A DNA stretch of 64,000 bases from Glandiceps talaboti (lineage: Eukaryota > Hemichordata > Enteropneusta > Spengelidae): positions 8,318,732-8,382,731 of the forward strand of contig NC_135561.1 of assembly GCF_964340395.1 (NCBI RefSeq). The letters are read 5' to 3'. Below the pieces are notes generated by a model, which saw nothing but the letters and a program-made list of their open reading frames with translations, did not search any database and was not told the DNA's origin. Below are positions 49,241 through 61,889 of the stretch, piece after piece. The position numbers were made by a program, and so were the translations under genes. The first letter of the stretch is position 1. Each line of letters opens with the position of its first letter.

Positions 49241-49609
49241 TTGTTTGCTGTTGTATGATAACACAATATACTTATTAATTATTCAATATTTCTTTGAGTA
49301 AAACAAATTGATAAAATGAATAAGTTAATCTCTGCGTAGAGTGTAAGGATAAACTATTACTGGTTGAATATTAAGGAAACTGTCATTAAAAGACAAAACA
49401 AAAATAACAACTTTTATATAGAATGTTAATTAGATTTGTTCAATAGCAGGAGCTCTTTAGTGTTTTTTTTTCCCGTTGGCTTATAAACAAAGTTGGTCTC
49501 AAATTATAATTGGAACTTTTTGAGTCCCCTTTTTTTGTCAAAAATTCATCCATTGGGGTTTGAGTTGAAAAAGGTGGTCAGCTGATGACTGGGTAACTAT
49601 TGGTTAGTA

Positions 49610-49905
49610 TACACCTTGTTAAGTGCTATCCGTCATCTGTGTAGACTTGTTATTATTAACACGACACTGTTGGGCCGGGGGTGCAAGGGGGTGGTGTGTG
49701 GGATGGTGTGTCATCTATGAAGACTTAATTAACATGGCACTGTGTTGGGGTGGGGGTGCTGTGTGATCTATGAAGACTTATAATTAACACTGTTGGGCTG
49801 GGGGTGGGGGGGGGCACTATGTGATCAATGAAGACATTATTAGAAGTACTGATTTTGGGGTGGAGGGGGGAGTACGTCATCTGTGAAGGCTTGTTATGGA
49901 TGAAA
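49610..49905. repeat. G-rich degenerate minisatellite
   Basis: There are four diverged units of about 65-80 bp, with CATCTATGAAGACTTAATTA-type and GGGGTGGGGGTGC-type segments. Confidence 0.75.
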
Positions 49906-50415
49906 TAGGTTTAGGGTCACATAATAATGAAAAGTAATGAGATAAAGAAGCTAAAACAGATTTGATTTCTCTGACATACACGACCTGAAATCATACCACC
50001 ATTTACATCTGTTATCTGTTAAATTTCAATTTTCTGGAGGCATTTAAACTTTACGAAGTCATAAAAAAGAACAGAAACACTATTTAATGACTGAAAACTA
50101 AACATTTGGATATACCATTGCAAAAATAATGATTATGAAATTGTTACATGATGTCTTTATAATGTGACAATTGAGAAATAACAGCAATCCTTTCATGTTA
50201 TGGTAACCTTTGATTTACTCTGACCTTTGACCTTTCAACTTTGATGTCATAGAATTTTAGAGGGTGATATTATGTAAGATATACTGAAGAATCTAATTCA
50301 TTTTGTCTTTATGGCACACTTTTATTCTAACTTTCATGGATGTAATATAATTTGAGTATTTTAGATAAAAAGAGAGACAGGAACATATCAATCATGACGT
50401 ATGTTTGTCAATATT

Positions 50416-50782
50416 TTAGATGTTATTACCCAGTATTTTTCTTCGTTCAGTGAAGGAAAACATGAGTGACCTAAGGGGCCTTTGTAACAACTTGTCTAGC
50501 AATTCATAATGACAACCCTTAGGTCACAAGTATTTTCCAGCTGAATGAAGAAAAATGTTGGAGAATAACATAATTATACCAGTGCCAGTAATATAAAAAA
50601 AAAAATCGGGGAAAGTATTGGCAGTTTTGAATGTTTTGACTCATATTACGAACTCAGGAGTACCAGTGACATACATGTGTAGACATGCGTTGTCATGACA
50701 TAAAAGTGCGTTTTCGTGACATGGAATATTCAGAGTATATATTCCATATCTTTTGTTCAACTTGGCTCGTGCATGGTGTATA
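50416..50782 (+). mobile_element. Foldback MITE, GTGACCTAAGGG family, copy 5
   Basis: It runs from TTAGATGTTATTACCCAGTA to AACTTGGCTCGTGCATGGTG. It has a full core (GAGTGACCTAAGGGGCC against ACCCTTAGGTCACAAG) and tail, with the site that carries the LINE insert in copy 3 intact here. Confidence 0.75.
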
Positions 50783-51036
50783 GTTCCTGGTAAATACCAA
50801 CATTAGTTGCAAATAATTTTCAAATTTGATATTAACCAGTGTTTATGATAAGAATAGTGTAGAGTTGAGGTGTGCAGTTGATTTTGGCTATATACCACCC
50901 ACATCTATGCCTAGAATAATGCCTTCAATATTTCATTTTTATGAAGCATGACTCTAACTTAGCTATTATACAAAAGTGTTCCACTTGTTCTTAGTGAGTA
51001 GTCTTGATGACTAGTTCATATGCTGAAACCCTTACC

Positions 51037-51450
51037 CTAACCATTAGTTGGTAGAAAGAAAGTCAACTGATTGATGTATTGAAAATAGGTATTGAAGTGG
51101 GATCTTATGAGATAAGCAATCAGGTCCTCTGACATGTGGTATGTTTTGAGATCCTCTTCATAGATTAAAAAAATTGATGTCAGAGACTCACTGAGTACCA
51201 ATATTAGTATAAGTCTGCCAAGGAACAACTGTATGGTACATATCACCAGGTCAAAGGTCAAATATACGACAAAGACATGAATGTCAATGATGAATGAATG
51301 ATAAACATTATTTTCAACGTCAGTGCCTACTACGCAAACAAACAGAGAAGTGAGAAAACCAAAGCCAACTAAAATGTCAACAGAATGGTCAATTAAAGTA
51401 AATATGTAGTGGGTGAACCAAATGGTATAATAAATATTGGTTTTTAACAT
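51037..51450 (-). CDS. Unrecognised 137-codon hydrophobic open frame
   Basis: This is the longest non-repetitive frame in the window, with ATG at the right end and the stop at 51037. It is rich in Leu, Ile, Phe and Val, with possible membrane segments at residues about 10-40 and 53-82. No family motif is recognised. It sits antisense to a purine-rich strand, which by itself yields hydrophobic codons, so a chance frame is likely. Confidence 0.15.
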   Translation of the reverse strand: MLKTNIYYTIWFTHYIFTLIDHSVDILVGFGFLTSLFVCVVGTDVENNVYHSFIIDIHVFVVYLTFDLVICTIQLFLGRLILILVLSESLTSIFLIYEEDLKTYHMSEDLIAYLIRSHFNTYFQYINQLTFFLPTNG

Positions 51451-51639
51451 GTCACAGTCTGTGGTTAGAATTTAAAGAAAACATTGACTTTTGACTCAAG
51501 GTCATGATGGTGATGTCGTCTGGTGGTAAAATATAAAATTTCACTTTCATGATAGTATTTCGTTGAAAAGTTCAGATAGGACACAGGCAAACTGTTTAAA
51601 CCGTTTGAGTAGTTTTTTTTTTTTTTTACCATGTGAGTG

Positions 51640-51920
51640 GTTTGGTGTATTTTAGTAAAGAAAAACTACTCTCATGGTAAATACTAAAAAAAAAGTACTC
51701 CCGTGGTAAAAAAGTATTCCCATAGTAAAAAAAACTACTCCCATTGTAAAAATCTAAAAAAAAAAAAAACTCCCATGAAATAAAAACTGCTCCCGTGGTA
51801 AAACTAAAAAATATATAACTACTCCCCTGAAATAAAAATTACTCACATGGTAGAACTAAAAAAACCCAAAAAACTACTCCCCTCAAATAAAAACTACTCA
51901 CATGGTTTTAAAAAAACTAC
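51640..51920. repeat. AT-rich minisatellite (AACTACTCCCATGGTAAAA)
   Basis: About nine irregular units of 25-35 bp, with ACTACTCCCRTGGTAAAA or ACTCCCCTGAAATAAAA. A T-rich inverted version lies just before it at 51608-51650. Confidence 0.8.
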
Positions 51921-52036
51921 TCCTGTATCCTTATTAATCTTCTCTGTGTTAATGTAAGATATAGAGGGAGTATAATTTGCTATTTAAGTAAAACATATAT
52001 ATTGTAAGTTATTAACAGAGATTTTTTATGTGTTAG

Positions 52037-52069
52037 GATCCAATGAAATATTCATTATATACAGATAAA
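52037..52069 (+). other. Candidate 33-nt microexon
   Basis: The sequence is bounded by a T-rich acceptor (TTTTTTATGTGTTAG) and a good donor (AAAGTAAGTT). It would add 11 codons (DPMKYSLYTDK) in phase 0, which is compatible with CAP exon 6. The peptide does not resemble known CAP linkers, so this may be chance. Confidence 0.12.
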
Positions 52070-52449
52070 GTAAGTTCAGGCAGGGATGACGTTGTTGGTG
52101 GAGTAGAGACTTTTGCTTTGCTATACCCCAAGGATGTTTTCATCAATCCGGTAAACATGTACTCATGGCCTGTGGAGTGATTCCTACTGTGAAATCAGTA
52201 CAGATAAAGACTCTCTGCAATCACAATTGGAAGGACCGTCTGTGATGGTATGTCTAGCTATGGAAATAATGGTATGCCTGGATCGTCCTACTTGGCTAGC
52301 AGACTTACTGGGTGCATTAGTGTGAAGTGTAGAACCAGTAGCAATGCTACAAGTGAGCAGATAGGATACATAGAAACAATGCAGGGAAGTGGAGAAACAC
52401 GATCTGTTAACTTTACATTCCTAGAAATACAATGTCGCCTGAATAGTAA

Positions 52450-53180
52450 CCTTGTAGCAGTAGTCAAGCTAAATACTATCTGATTATCTAGCAGTAGCCA
52501 AGTTGGTTACGAAGTATGATAGGCTAACTTGTACTTGTAGCTATAACTGACCATTTCTACTTTATAGCAGTTGTTTACCTGCTTTCTTTAAAGTAGTAAT
52601 CTAGTTTGTTGTTACTTTGTTACATTACGGCGGATAATTAGGTATTTTTGTAGCCATGTTCAAGTTTTATAGTTACTTTGTGTCAGAGTTGTGGTCAAGT
52701 TAGTAACTTTGTAAGAATGGTCAAACAAGTTATTTTGCAACTACAGTCAAATTTGTTACTTCGAAGCAGCAGTCAAGTGTTTTCCTTTATAACTGGCTAA
52801 GTTTGTAACTTTGTAACAGGAATCAAGTTCTTCCTCTGTGTCTGTGGTCAGAATTAGTTACTTTGTACAGATAACTAAGTTACCAGTAGTTGTCATAACT
52901 GTCTTCATGTTGATTACTTCATAGTGAAAGTCTATTTATGATAGTATTTAAATTCATAGTTACAATGAACAAGTTAGCAACAGTTCTTCTAATTTGAAAT
53001 GATTTGATCTTTAGTTATCATAAATTTGGTTTCTTTGTAGCAGTTACATGACAAGTTAGCTACTCTGTTGCCAGTGCTAGGATAGCTAATTTGTAGCAAC
53101 AGCCAACTTGTTTTCGATATGAAAAGCTACTGTGTAGCTATTTTGTGATGAATGTCTAGCTATGGCCAAGAAGCTTAGCA
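52450..53180. repeat. Decayed minisatellite of TTACTTTGTAGCAG-like units
   Basis: Repeated variants of AGTTACTTTGTAGCAGTAGTCAAG-like sequence occur at roughly 40-60 bp intervals with strong divergence. Confidence 0.55.
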
Positions 53181-54085
53181 AACCAGTAAATGTGCGATAA
53201 TCAACTTAAAAAAAGTTTATAACCAACTTAAAAAAAGTTTTTAGTGATAAATTGGTATAGCATGTGAGCAGAAGATTTGTACGAGTGTTGTCGACAAGAT
53301 TTATATGTGTGTATCAGAAGTTGTAACAAATATGACTAGCTTGTAGCTATATTAGTAAGTCTGATGCTGTATCTGGAGGCCCTCAGTAAACTTTTCTGAA
53401 GTCAACTTTTAGACAATCATTAAACTTTGTGCATTACGTCAACCTGTTGAAATTCACCATCTTTCTGTTTTTAGTTTTATTGACAATTGCAGCTTAGACT
53501 GTCTGGTTATGTATGTGTTGTTAGTTCAAACATCCCCCTGGAAGTTTTTCCAACTCGGAGTCTGTGTTTTGTACCATGCAATCCCCCTCTGTACATGGCT
53601 CTAGCAGACAAAATGAAAACATAGTTAGATCAACAGGATTACATGTTAGCAATGGGGGCTAGACTTGTATGTTGACGATAATCCTTTGTATATGCATGTA
53701 CATGCAGTGTGTTGATATTGCCAAAGGTCCGGATAAAGTCAATGTATTATCCAATGGTGTCGGTAAGACTTTGAAGTTTGTACACTATTGTGGTGGTAGG
53801 TAGAGAAGTTGTCGAAAGGTCAAACCAGGAATGAAACTTTCTCTATTGGAAATATGAATTGTTTGAATGTGTAATTCTCGTTGGCTTTCTGTTTGTTTGT
53901 TTGTTTGTACACATGGTATGTTGCTTATTTGTTAGGCTTCAGACCTGTTGTATCTCTGGAATTCCTGTTTGCAGGACCATGGATTGCAGTCACTTTTAGG
54001 AATGTGTTCTGAATTTGTATAGAAAATACAAAACTTTTGGATTAGGATTTGAGAACAAGTCAGTGTCTGTAACTCAATTTATTAT

Positions 54086-54110
54086 CCCCCCCCCCCCCAA
54101 AAAAAAAAAA
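54086..54110. repeat. Poly-C then poly-A run
   Basis: Thirteen C residues are followed by twelve A residues. Confidence 0.9.
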
Positions 54111-55185
54111 TATAATTATGTAAAAAGTTTATCGTATAATATCGTACAATAACAAACATTTTACACATTTAGTAATCTTTTGCAATTTATTGAGTTCAAA
54201 CAACTACTTGACATATGTTGTTTCACATTGAATTTTCAAATAGCCGTGATAGAATTGTTTTATAAATTAAAAATCAAAAATCAAAACCCAATCCTTGTCA
54301 ATATGACCACATTAAAAGAGGGTACAAAATGTGCAAAAATGTTTTGCCATTAATTTTTTTCTTCTGGATTCTGTTCTCAAAGACTGTCCATTCAATCCTT
54401 GCTGTAGTATTCTTAAAGTTAGTTGATGTAAACTCATACTATCAGCTGTATTCTAATCTGAGAAGACAAAAACTTGAAGATGAAAAAAAAATTCTTGTAG
54501 CAATATTGTACCATCCTTTTACCCCACAGTGGTATACACTTTGTATGTTCATTGTCAATGTATGAAGGCCTCAATAGAAAAAAAGCAGAACCTTCACCAC
54601 TGTGAATGATTTGATATGCTTATTGAGTTTTCCACTAAATAAGATATTTTATAAGTATAATGATAACGAAGCCATCCAGTCAGCCTTGGCAGCCAAGTGA
54701 CCAAGACCAAAATTTGATACAATTATTCCACCCCAGGCAATTGCTCAGTTGTTCCTAAAGCTACACTAGATAACTAGTACTTGGTTTAACTTTCTGAAGA
54801 CTCCAGGGATGAGATTATAATGAAGGACAGGGGAGAAGATAGCTTGCAATGCCACTAGTGATAGTAAGACATATTTATCTGCTGTGTTGAATATTGGATT
54901 TCATCAGCTGTTACAATTCTAGTGTTCTGTCAGTACCATGTACTTATTATAGATGATGTTTTTAGTAGTGTGACGCAAATAGATAGATAATTTGTTTACA
55001 GCCCCCTTCCCATTCAATATTTATAGAAACTAATAAAGTGTAGAATTAAACTGAGTTCTTAGTTTGACTACTTCAGTCATTGCCATATGAATTGTTACAT
55101 CATTACAATCTCTGCTGGGTTCTACTGTTATACATTGTCCTGGTGATGCTACAGTGTTTCCATTGCAACTGTACAAGTCTACATG

Positions 55186-55350
55186 CTGCTACATTGTTGC
55201 AACCATTGCAATTGAATGTTTTGCTACCATAACACAATTCTTGGTGCTGCTACATTGTTGCAACCAGTATAATTGAATGTTTTGCTACCATAATACAATT
55301 CTTGTTTCTGCTACATTGTTGCAACCAGTGCAATTGAATACTATTACATA
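55186..55350. repeat. 61-bp tandem repeat, about 2.7 units
   Basis: CTGCTACATTGTTGCAACCA starts at 55186, 55247 and 55308, exactly 61 bp apart. Each unit carries AATTGAATGTTTTGCTACCA, except the last, which is cut short. Confidence 0.9.
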
Positions 55351-55893
55351 TTAATTATTCTAAATGGTTTTCAGTTTTTTGTGGTGACTAATTGCTCTTA
55401 ATTTTTGTCAGCTTATGCATAGAACCCAACAAGTTGTATCTCATGGAATGTTTCAGTTTAAGTGAACATGTAACATTTAGGTGAATAAGGTGACACTGCA
55501 ACGAGAGAGCTTGCTAACTAGCCTATGCTTGTCAATGTTGGCATGTCCGTTATAACTGTAATATTATTGCATCATTCCTGGTTAACTGGGGAGCCTTGAT
55601 GAGATGAACATTCATAGATTCCACCATCCATGCATGATTACATTTGCAAGGTCCTGCTGTCCTGTAGTTTGTACCCCAGGGAAATGTGATGCCAATACAA
55701 CAATATTCAAAAGGGAAAGATTCACAGCAGGAGTTCATTCGTCTTTACTGACGGCTTTATTTCATCATTCTAAAATGTTTGTCATTTTGAAATGACAAAT
55801 ATATGGAGACTCCTTGCTGATTGAGATATGTGTATGAGGTGAGGAAGACTTGGTGTCGCTTATCTTGTGTGTGTATGTGTACAATGTCCATAT

Positions 55894-56015
55894 TGTTTGT
55901 TTGTTTGTTTCTTTGTGTGTGTGTGTGTGTGTGTGAGTGTGCATGCGTGCGTACGTACATACGTACGTACGTACGTACGTACGTACGTACGCGTGTGTGT
56001 ATAGGGTGTGTGTGT
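55894..56015. repeat. Compound microsatellite (GTTT)n-(GT)n-(GTAC)n-(GT)n
   Basis: GTTT (55894-55912), GT (55914-55935), then a GTAC/GTGC tract (about 55941-55992) with at least nine self-complementary ACGT units, then GT-rich DNA. Confidence 0.92.
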
Positions 56016-56699
56016 GTGCATGTGTGTGGGCTGGATGTATGCCTGTGTGTGTAATGCTTCATGGAGCTGAAGCACCAACGACTAAGTTAAAGTTACAGAG
56101 TTCATTGTCAAGGCATTCTTTGCATACAATATGATAATATAAGGGTACTATTTAGAGAGGTCATGACAACCATCTGAAGTGTGACTAGTAATGGTGCATG
56201 TCTTTAGCCGGATGCAATGACGTAGTGTGATGCATCAATAAACAGTTGACCATACCATGGCGACATTTAGTGTAATTTCACCGATGCAGATGAATGAATG
56301 GGTTATGGATATCTGAAAGTAAAAATATACACATGATTGTGTACCATGGATTCCGCCATACAACCAAGTATGGCAAAGTATGCCGATTCATGTACAATGT
56401 CATGAATGCATGTTTTGAAATGGTATAGTCATGTTTTAGCATTGCTAGCTAAGAAATCGTAAAACGTGGTTGAAAGTGTGGAAGGACATGCGACCTGTGA
56501 TAATTACTCAGGAAGTATGATAGTTACATTCCAAAAATAGGTTAGCCTAAAACAGAGCTAAGAGTTTGTAAAGATACTTCTGTGAATATATAAAGTATGA
56601 CTTTGTATAAGGAAACAGTATTTTTGTAATATTCTTATGATATACATCATGACTTTGTATTAGGATTGTACCAGTGTGGGATTGATTATAGACATGTGA

Positions 56700-56985
56700 T
56701 AAGGGATAGGGCTACAGTCATAGGGCCACCAGTGATAGGGCCACACTGATAGGGCCACAGTCATACAGCCACCAGTGATAGGGCCACACTGATAGGGCCA
56801 AACCGATAGGGCCACCAGTGATAGGGCCAAGCTGATAGGGCCACCAGTGATAGGGCCACACTGATAGGGCCACACTGATAGGGCCACCAGTGATAGGGCC
56901 AAACTGATAGGGCCACCAGTGATAGGGCCAAACTGATAGGGCCACCAGTAATAGGGCCACCAGTGATAGGGCCACCAGTAATAGG
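56700..56985. repeat. 14-15-bp minisatellite, GATAGGGCCACCAGT
   Basis: About 18 units of GATAGGGCCACCAGT or GATAGGGCCACACT. The minus-strand frames reading GPITGGPIS are repeat translations. Confidence 0.95.
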
Positions 56986-57688
56986 TACAGTGTTCAGGTG
57001 AAGTATTGAAATATACACATTATATCTTATCCTCTTTATCCTGTCTTCTATTTCTTGCTATACCATCACAAAGTTACTCACTTCTTACATTTTGTATTTG
57101 CCCTCCAGAGACAAAACTGTGTGGTGTTCATCAAGTACATCTGTTACATGTAGATATCTCTTAAGATGCGAGGACTTTCCTACGGCTGTTAGTATACAAA
57201 TCACATACCATGTATGAGATATCTTAAGCTGATACCCCTTGTTTTGGCCAGTAGACATTTTAAATTGTCCAATTTGACAAGCAATACCCCTGGTACTACT
57301 ACTAGAAGTGTTCGCGTGTCTAATTTTGACAAGCCTTCAAGACATACACTTGATAAGTTTAGACGGATGCCGTTAGTTATAACTTAAGACAACACCCCAA
57401 GAAGTAAGTAATTAAAGATCAAAACACCCCAATTAAGGATTTCCTTCGAAAATGTTTCTTCCTTCCTAAAGTCACTTGGCTTATCCTTATAATTGGTTTA
57501 ACTTGGGAAGAGGTTTGTGGGATATAATGAAATGTGTACTTGTGTTTGTCCTGAGCAGTTCCTTTACCAGGCATGTGACAAGTTAAATCAAACAGAGCAC
57601 AGAGACGACATGTTATGTGGTCTGATGTTATCTTATAAAGTTTTACATACAGCTGGTTTATTTTCTTTGGAAATTTATTTCTATGTGT

Positions 57689-58008
57689 GACCCAGTCTGA
57701 TTAAAATCTGGTGTAGGGGGAACTTGGTGATTTCTTTATATACCTCCTACTTTTATTGTCATTTTTTCTTTTTTTCTTCTGTGAGTGCCTTGTACCTACA
57801 TCTGACACAATACTGTAGGAGTTCTTGTACAAGCGTGTGCTAAGTGGATTTACTCAATGAATGAGAATGTGTAATGTGCTGAAACATACGCGTACAGTAC
57901 ATTGTACTTCGGAATGCTCTGTTCAAAAAAAGCTCGAGCGCAGAGTGTAGACAACAATGTTATCGTTATTGTATGGTGATTCTCTTTGTTTCAATTTTGA
58001 ACGTTAAG
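57689..58008 (+). mobile_element. MITE-like element, GTCTGATTAAAATC family, 3'-truncated copy 3
   Basis: It begins ACCCAGTCTGATTAAAATCT and keeps the left and middle blocks (CATCTGACACAATACTGTAG, ACAACAATGTTATCGTTATT). It then stops at about 58008, where a 165-bp-family repeat starts directly. Confidence 0.75.
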
Positions 58009-58150
58009 TTGTGTGGCAGAGCTTTGGAAAGATTGGTCCTTATTGCAAACTAGTGATCCTATGTAATCAATATGATTCCACTGATAAAGATAACACTAAT
58101 GTGAGAACCTGGGACTGAATCCCTGGCCTTTGAAATATTGAGCGCAGTCT
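58009..58150 (+). repeat. 165-bp dispersed repeat family copy
   Basis: GGCAGAGCTTTGGAAAGATT, AGATAACACTAATGTGAGAA and CCTGGGACTGAATCCCTGGC match the tandem units at 60715-61245. Confidence 0.7.
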
Positions 58151-59135
58151 AAAAGCACATGGAAGTGTGTGGTTAACCTGTGGTCGTATTTATGGTTGAA
58201 ATGAACTCAACAAGAGCATGTTGAAGGCATGGTATGGTAATTACTATTGAAACTAACACACCATTTCACAATATTTGTCAAGTTACAAGTAGACCCTAAA
58301 TTCAATAATGATGTGACTCTTGACCATGCATGACCCGACATGACGTCGATGTCGCAGACGTCTCCAGTATGCAAAGCACTGTGTGTACAAGTTTGTCTTT
58401 TTTTTTTGGAAATTTGGATTTAATGGTATCCATGTATATCCTGAATAAAAGAAAGTATGTTTTCTAGTAGTTGAAACCACACACTTTACAAGGAGTTGTA
58501 CAAGTGTATTAAACTGAAATTGATATTGTATTCAGGGTGTGTGTGTCTTCAATCAGGTGAAGGACCTTAGAGTTGGTGCCTTTTTTTTATAAGTTGACTA
58601 CTTGATGCGAGTGCGTGACTTTTATGCGTGTCTGTTTCAAGTGAGGAGCTGGCTGTTCTCATGTCTATATTAAGAAATACTAGGTTAGTGTTGGATACCA
58701 GGGGTCCACAAGAAGCAGTCAATATTGTCTGTCTGATTGAATTACGTCTGTTAAGTGGGCCCAGATCAAACATGATTAAATTGAGTTGTACTTCTGTAAA
58801 GATATTAGGATGTGCTGAGTATATACTTAAGTGTAGAGTATATAGATTCTAGAAATTAAAGTCAACCTGCTGGTCATAGGGTTATTTATTGTACTGTGGG
58901 ATTTTGTACAATAGCTTTTATGGAGCACGTAACATGTACACCTGTGCTGGTATTTTCTGGGGTAAAATTATGGTTGGTTTTGATATAGTGTTGTAAACTT
59001 AGCTTTTGTAGGATAGCTGTATGAAACTAATTCCAGCACTGGCATATTTTTTGTACGATCGTGGTTTTCTCAAGTGAGGGAAATATGGAAATGTGTCCTG
59101 TGTTTATTTAGAGTCAAACCTCATAATTTACTTGA

Positions 59136-59221
59136 TAGCATAATTTTTTGACTCGCACATAATTTTTTGACTCGCACATAATTTTTCGACTCGTGCATAA
59201 TTTTTCGACTCGTGCATAATT
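59136..59221. repeat. 22-bp tandem repeat, 4 units
   Basis: Units of CATAATTTTTTGACTCGCA type. The first two have TTTTTTGACTCGCA, and the last two have TTTTTCGACTCGTG. Confidence 0.92.
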
Positions 59222-60714
59222 GGCAACATATGTTGTAAACTTACTTATTGGAAGCCTAGTGGTTCTAATAAAAGTATATTGTGTGCAAAGTACAGTCTTA
59301 GTGTATGTTAAAAGGAACTTATCAGCTGTAAATAAATACAAAACTGACTTGAATTTTTGACGTGTTTCTTTTCATCTCAGCTGGCTTTTTTGAAATGAAA
59401 TTTCTGTACTCTGAGTGTGCCATCTTGTGTCGTACTTCATAATCAGTTTGAGTACAATAACTCTCTTCTTGTTAGATATAAGACTTTTTTTTTTTTTTAA
59501 TTTTAAGATTTTTTTTAAGTTGCTTTATATACATATGTAATACAAGAAAAGAAATAGAAAGAATACATGCAGACAAAGAAATTTATTGGTTGATCAATTT
59601 TGATCAAAATAAACTCAGTTTACAAAGTCAGTAAGTAAGATCAATAAGTCAATAAGTGAAAGCTCACTCTTATAGATGGTTGACCAGGACATTACTTTGG
59701 TTATACAAATTACAGTACATGTGTTCTTACAGGGGACTTGATCATTGTAAGTTACTTTAAAAACAGAAAGATTGAGATTTCAGTATAGATTCTGTAATAA
59801 ATCAGGAATTTGAATTCTCCTATTGGTTTTCTCATGAAAGGTTGGCTTGTTTACTTGTAATTTCACAACTACTTTCACGTTCTCTCTTGATTTCTGTATT
59901 TTTTGAAATCTATTTCTCATTAATGTTGTCAAGATCTGCTATGTCATATTAAAAAAAAAATGTTCTAGTACAAAACTAAAGTTTTACATTTTCTCCAGTT
60001 TCAGTGAAGCTGTGTTATTTTTGGATTTATATTTCTGGATATAGAAATTGATTTCTCAGTAGGGAGTTTTGAATGCTGATATGTATAGAATGTTATCAGT
60101 ACTAGAGTGTCAACAGATCTTGGTGGGTGTAAGTAGTGAAGTTTATGGTGTTGGTGAAGGACGCCCTCTAGAGGTGACATAGACATATCAATTTGCTGAG
60201 CCTAAGTCATTTAGATTTTGAGAAGTAACAGCCATATAGACTATGTTTGACCAGTTGATTGTTTTACTATGTTGTTTTCATCGCTAGATATGATGCTAAT
60301 GAATGAATTATTTAAAGAATTTTCTGTAATTTTTCTTTAACATGTAAATTGTTAATTGTTGTTACTTGATCCATTTTTCTACCTTTTTGAGTATTTTAAA
60401 GAGCACTGAGATGTAGTGTAGTGCACTTTTGAAAGAAATTAAATTATTATGATTATGAATGAAAAATTAAATGATAAAAACATCCCCCCAAAGGTTAATG
60501 AAGTGTATCAACTTGATGTTTGTACATTATGATAATAATTTGGAACCAAGATTACTAGCATCTTATCCATTATTTGGTTGTTAGTCAAATTACATTTCAG
60601 AAAGGAGAATTAAAGGAGCGAAGTCTACATCTGAAAATTTTTCTGTGCTATGTTTTTTTTGTCAACAATTTGCATTATTATAAACATATTTAACTAAGTA
60701 AAAGTCAAGTTCAG

Positions 60715-61245
60715 ATTACGATTAACATCTAGATGTGAAAGATTGTCATTAACATTTAGATGTGAAAAACAATTATTTGGTAGAGCTGGAGAAAACAGTT
60801 GGTCCTGAACAAAAAGGTGGTCCTATGTAATCTTTATGACCCCCGCTTATAAAATAATACTAATGCCAAAACCTGGGATTGAATCTCAGGCCTTTAAAGG
60901 CTCAGTTCAGTTTAGGATTAAGATTAAAATATAAATATGAAAAACAAGTTATCTTGCAGAGCTCATGAAAACAGTTTGGCCAGAACGAAAGAGTTGTCCC
61001 ATGTAATGGCTCCAGTGATAAGATAACACTACTGTGAGAACCTGGGATTGAAACCCTGGCCTTGTATCCCAGTTCAGGTTAGGATTAACGTTTAAGAGTG
61101 AAAAACAGTTATCTGGCAGAGATTTAGAAAAAGTTGGCTCAGAATGTAAGAATGATCCTATTGTCATCTGTATGGATCCACTGATGATATAGCACCAATG
61201 CCAGTACTTGGGAATGAATTATGGGCCTTTAAAAATGAAAGACTT
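60715..61245 (+). repeat. Tandem array of the 165-bp repeat family, 3 units
   Basis: Three diverged units of about 165 bp start near 60740, 60914 and 61080. Each reads TGAAAAACA-GTTATCTGGCAGAG, then a CCTATGTAAT-like block, then GAACCTGGGATTGAATC and GGCCTTT. Single copies lie at 9985, 10445 and 58009. Confidence 0.8.
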
Positions 61246-61502
61246 CGTTCTGTTTTGACAAAAGGTTGTACATTGATTTGAAGCCAGTGAAAGAAAGCTA
61301 CATGTAGTACTTGAAATATTCAACTACCCGCATCAGTTTTTGTTAACAGGATGATCCACTGTAAAGAATGTGTGACCTTATTGATTATAGGTGTCACAAA
61401 AATTTGCATCTCATCCTGCCTCTGTTTAAAAAGGATAATTTATATACATCCGGATATAAATGGCCTCTTTCATGCACTCTTTCCACACCCTTATGGGTAT
61501 GA

Positions 61503-61889
61503 TAAGGCCAAATAAAAAAAATTGTCTGGTTCCAGTTACCCGACCCCACCTAGTTTTTCATGCCGACCCTAAACTTTTTTTTTTTACATATTCGGGAAAA
61601 CAAAAAGAAAATCATGAAAATTGTGAAGTCTTGCAAGAAATAGTGGATGCGGAAACTGATATCAACTGAAAAAGACAATATAAAACTGTTCTTCCAATCT
61701 GTAATGACTGTATATCTGATGAGAAGAAACCAATAACACAGACTATATGGAAACAACAGAAAACATAACTACCTGAACTAGACACTCACATATGAAAATA
61801 AAAAATTAAAAAAGAAAATAAAAAATCTACCTACCCCACCTATTTTAAAATTGAATGTAATTGGAACCACACTATTTTTTTTACGCCTG
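61503..61889 (+). mobile_element. MITE-like element, AGGCCT/GTGGTTCC family, copy 3
   Basis: TAAGGCCAAATAAAAAAAAT, GGTTCCAGTTACCCGACCCC and AAATAGTGGATGCGGAAACT on the left, with ACCCCACCTATTTTAAAATT and GGAACCACACTATTTTTTTT on the right. It is similar to copy 2 throughout. Confidence 0.8.

Noticed and set aside
58628-58852. 74-codon frame beginning MSVSSEELAVLMSILRN
   Set aside because: It looks protein-like at first, but the minus strand is also open over the same stretch, no splice sites frame it and no family is recognised.
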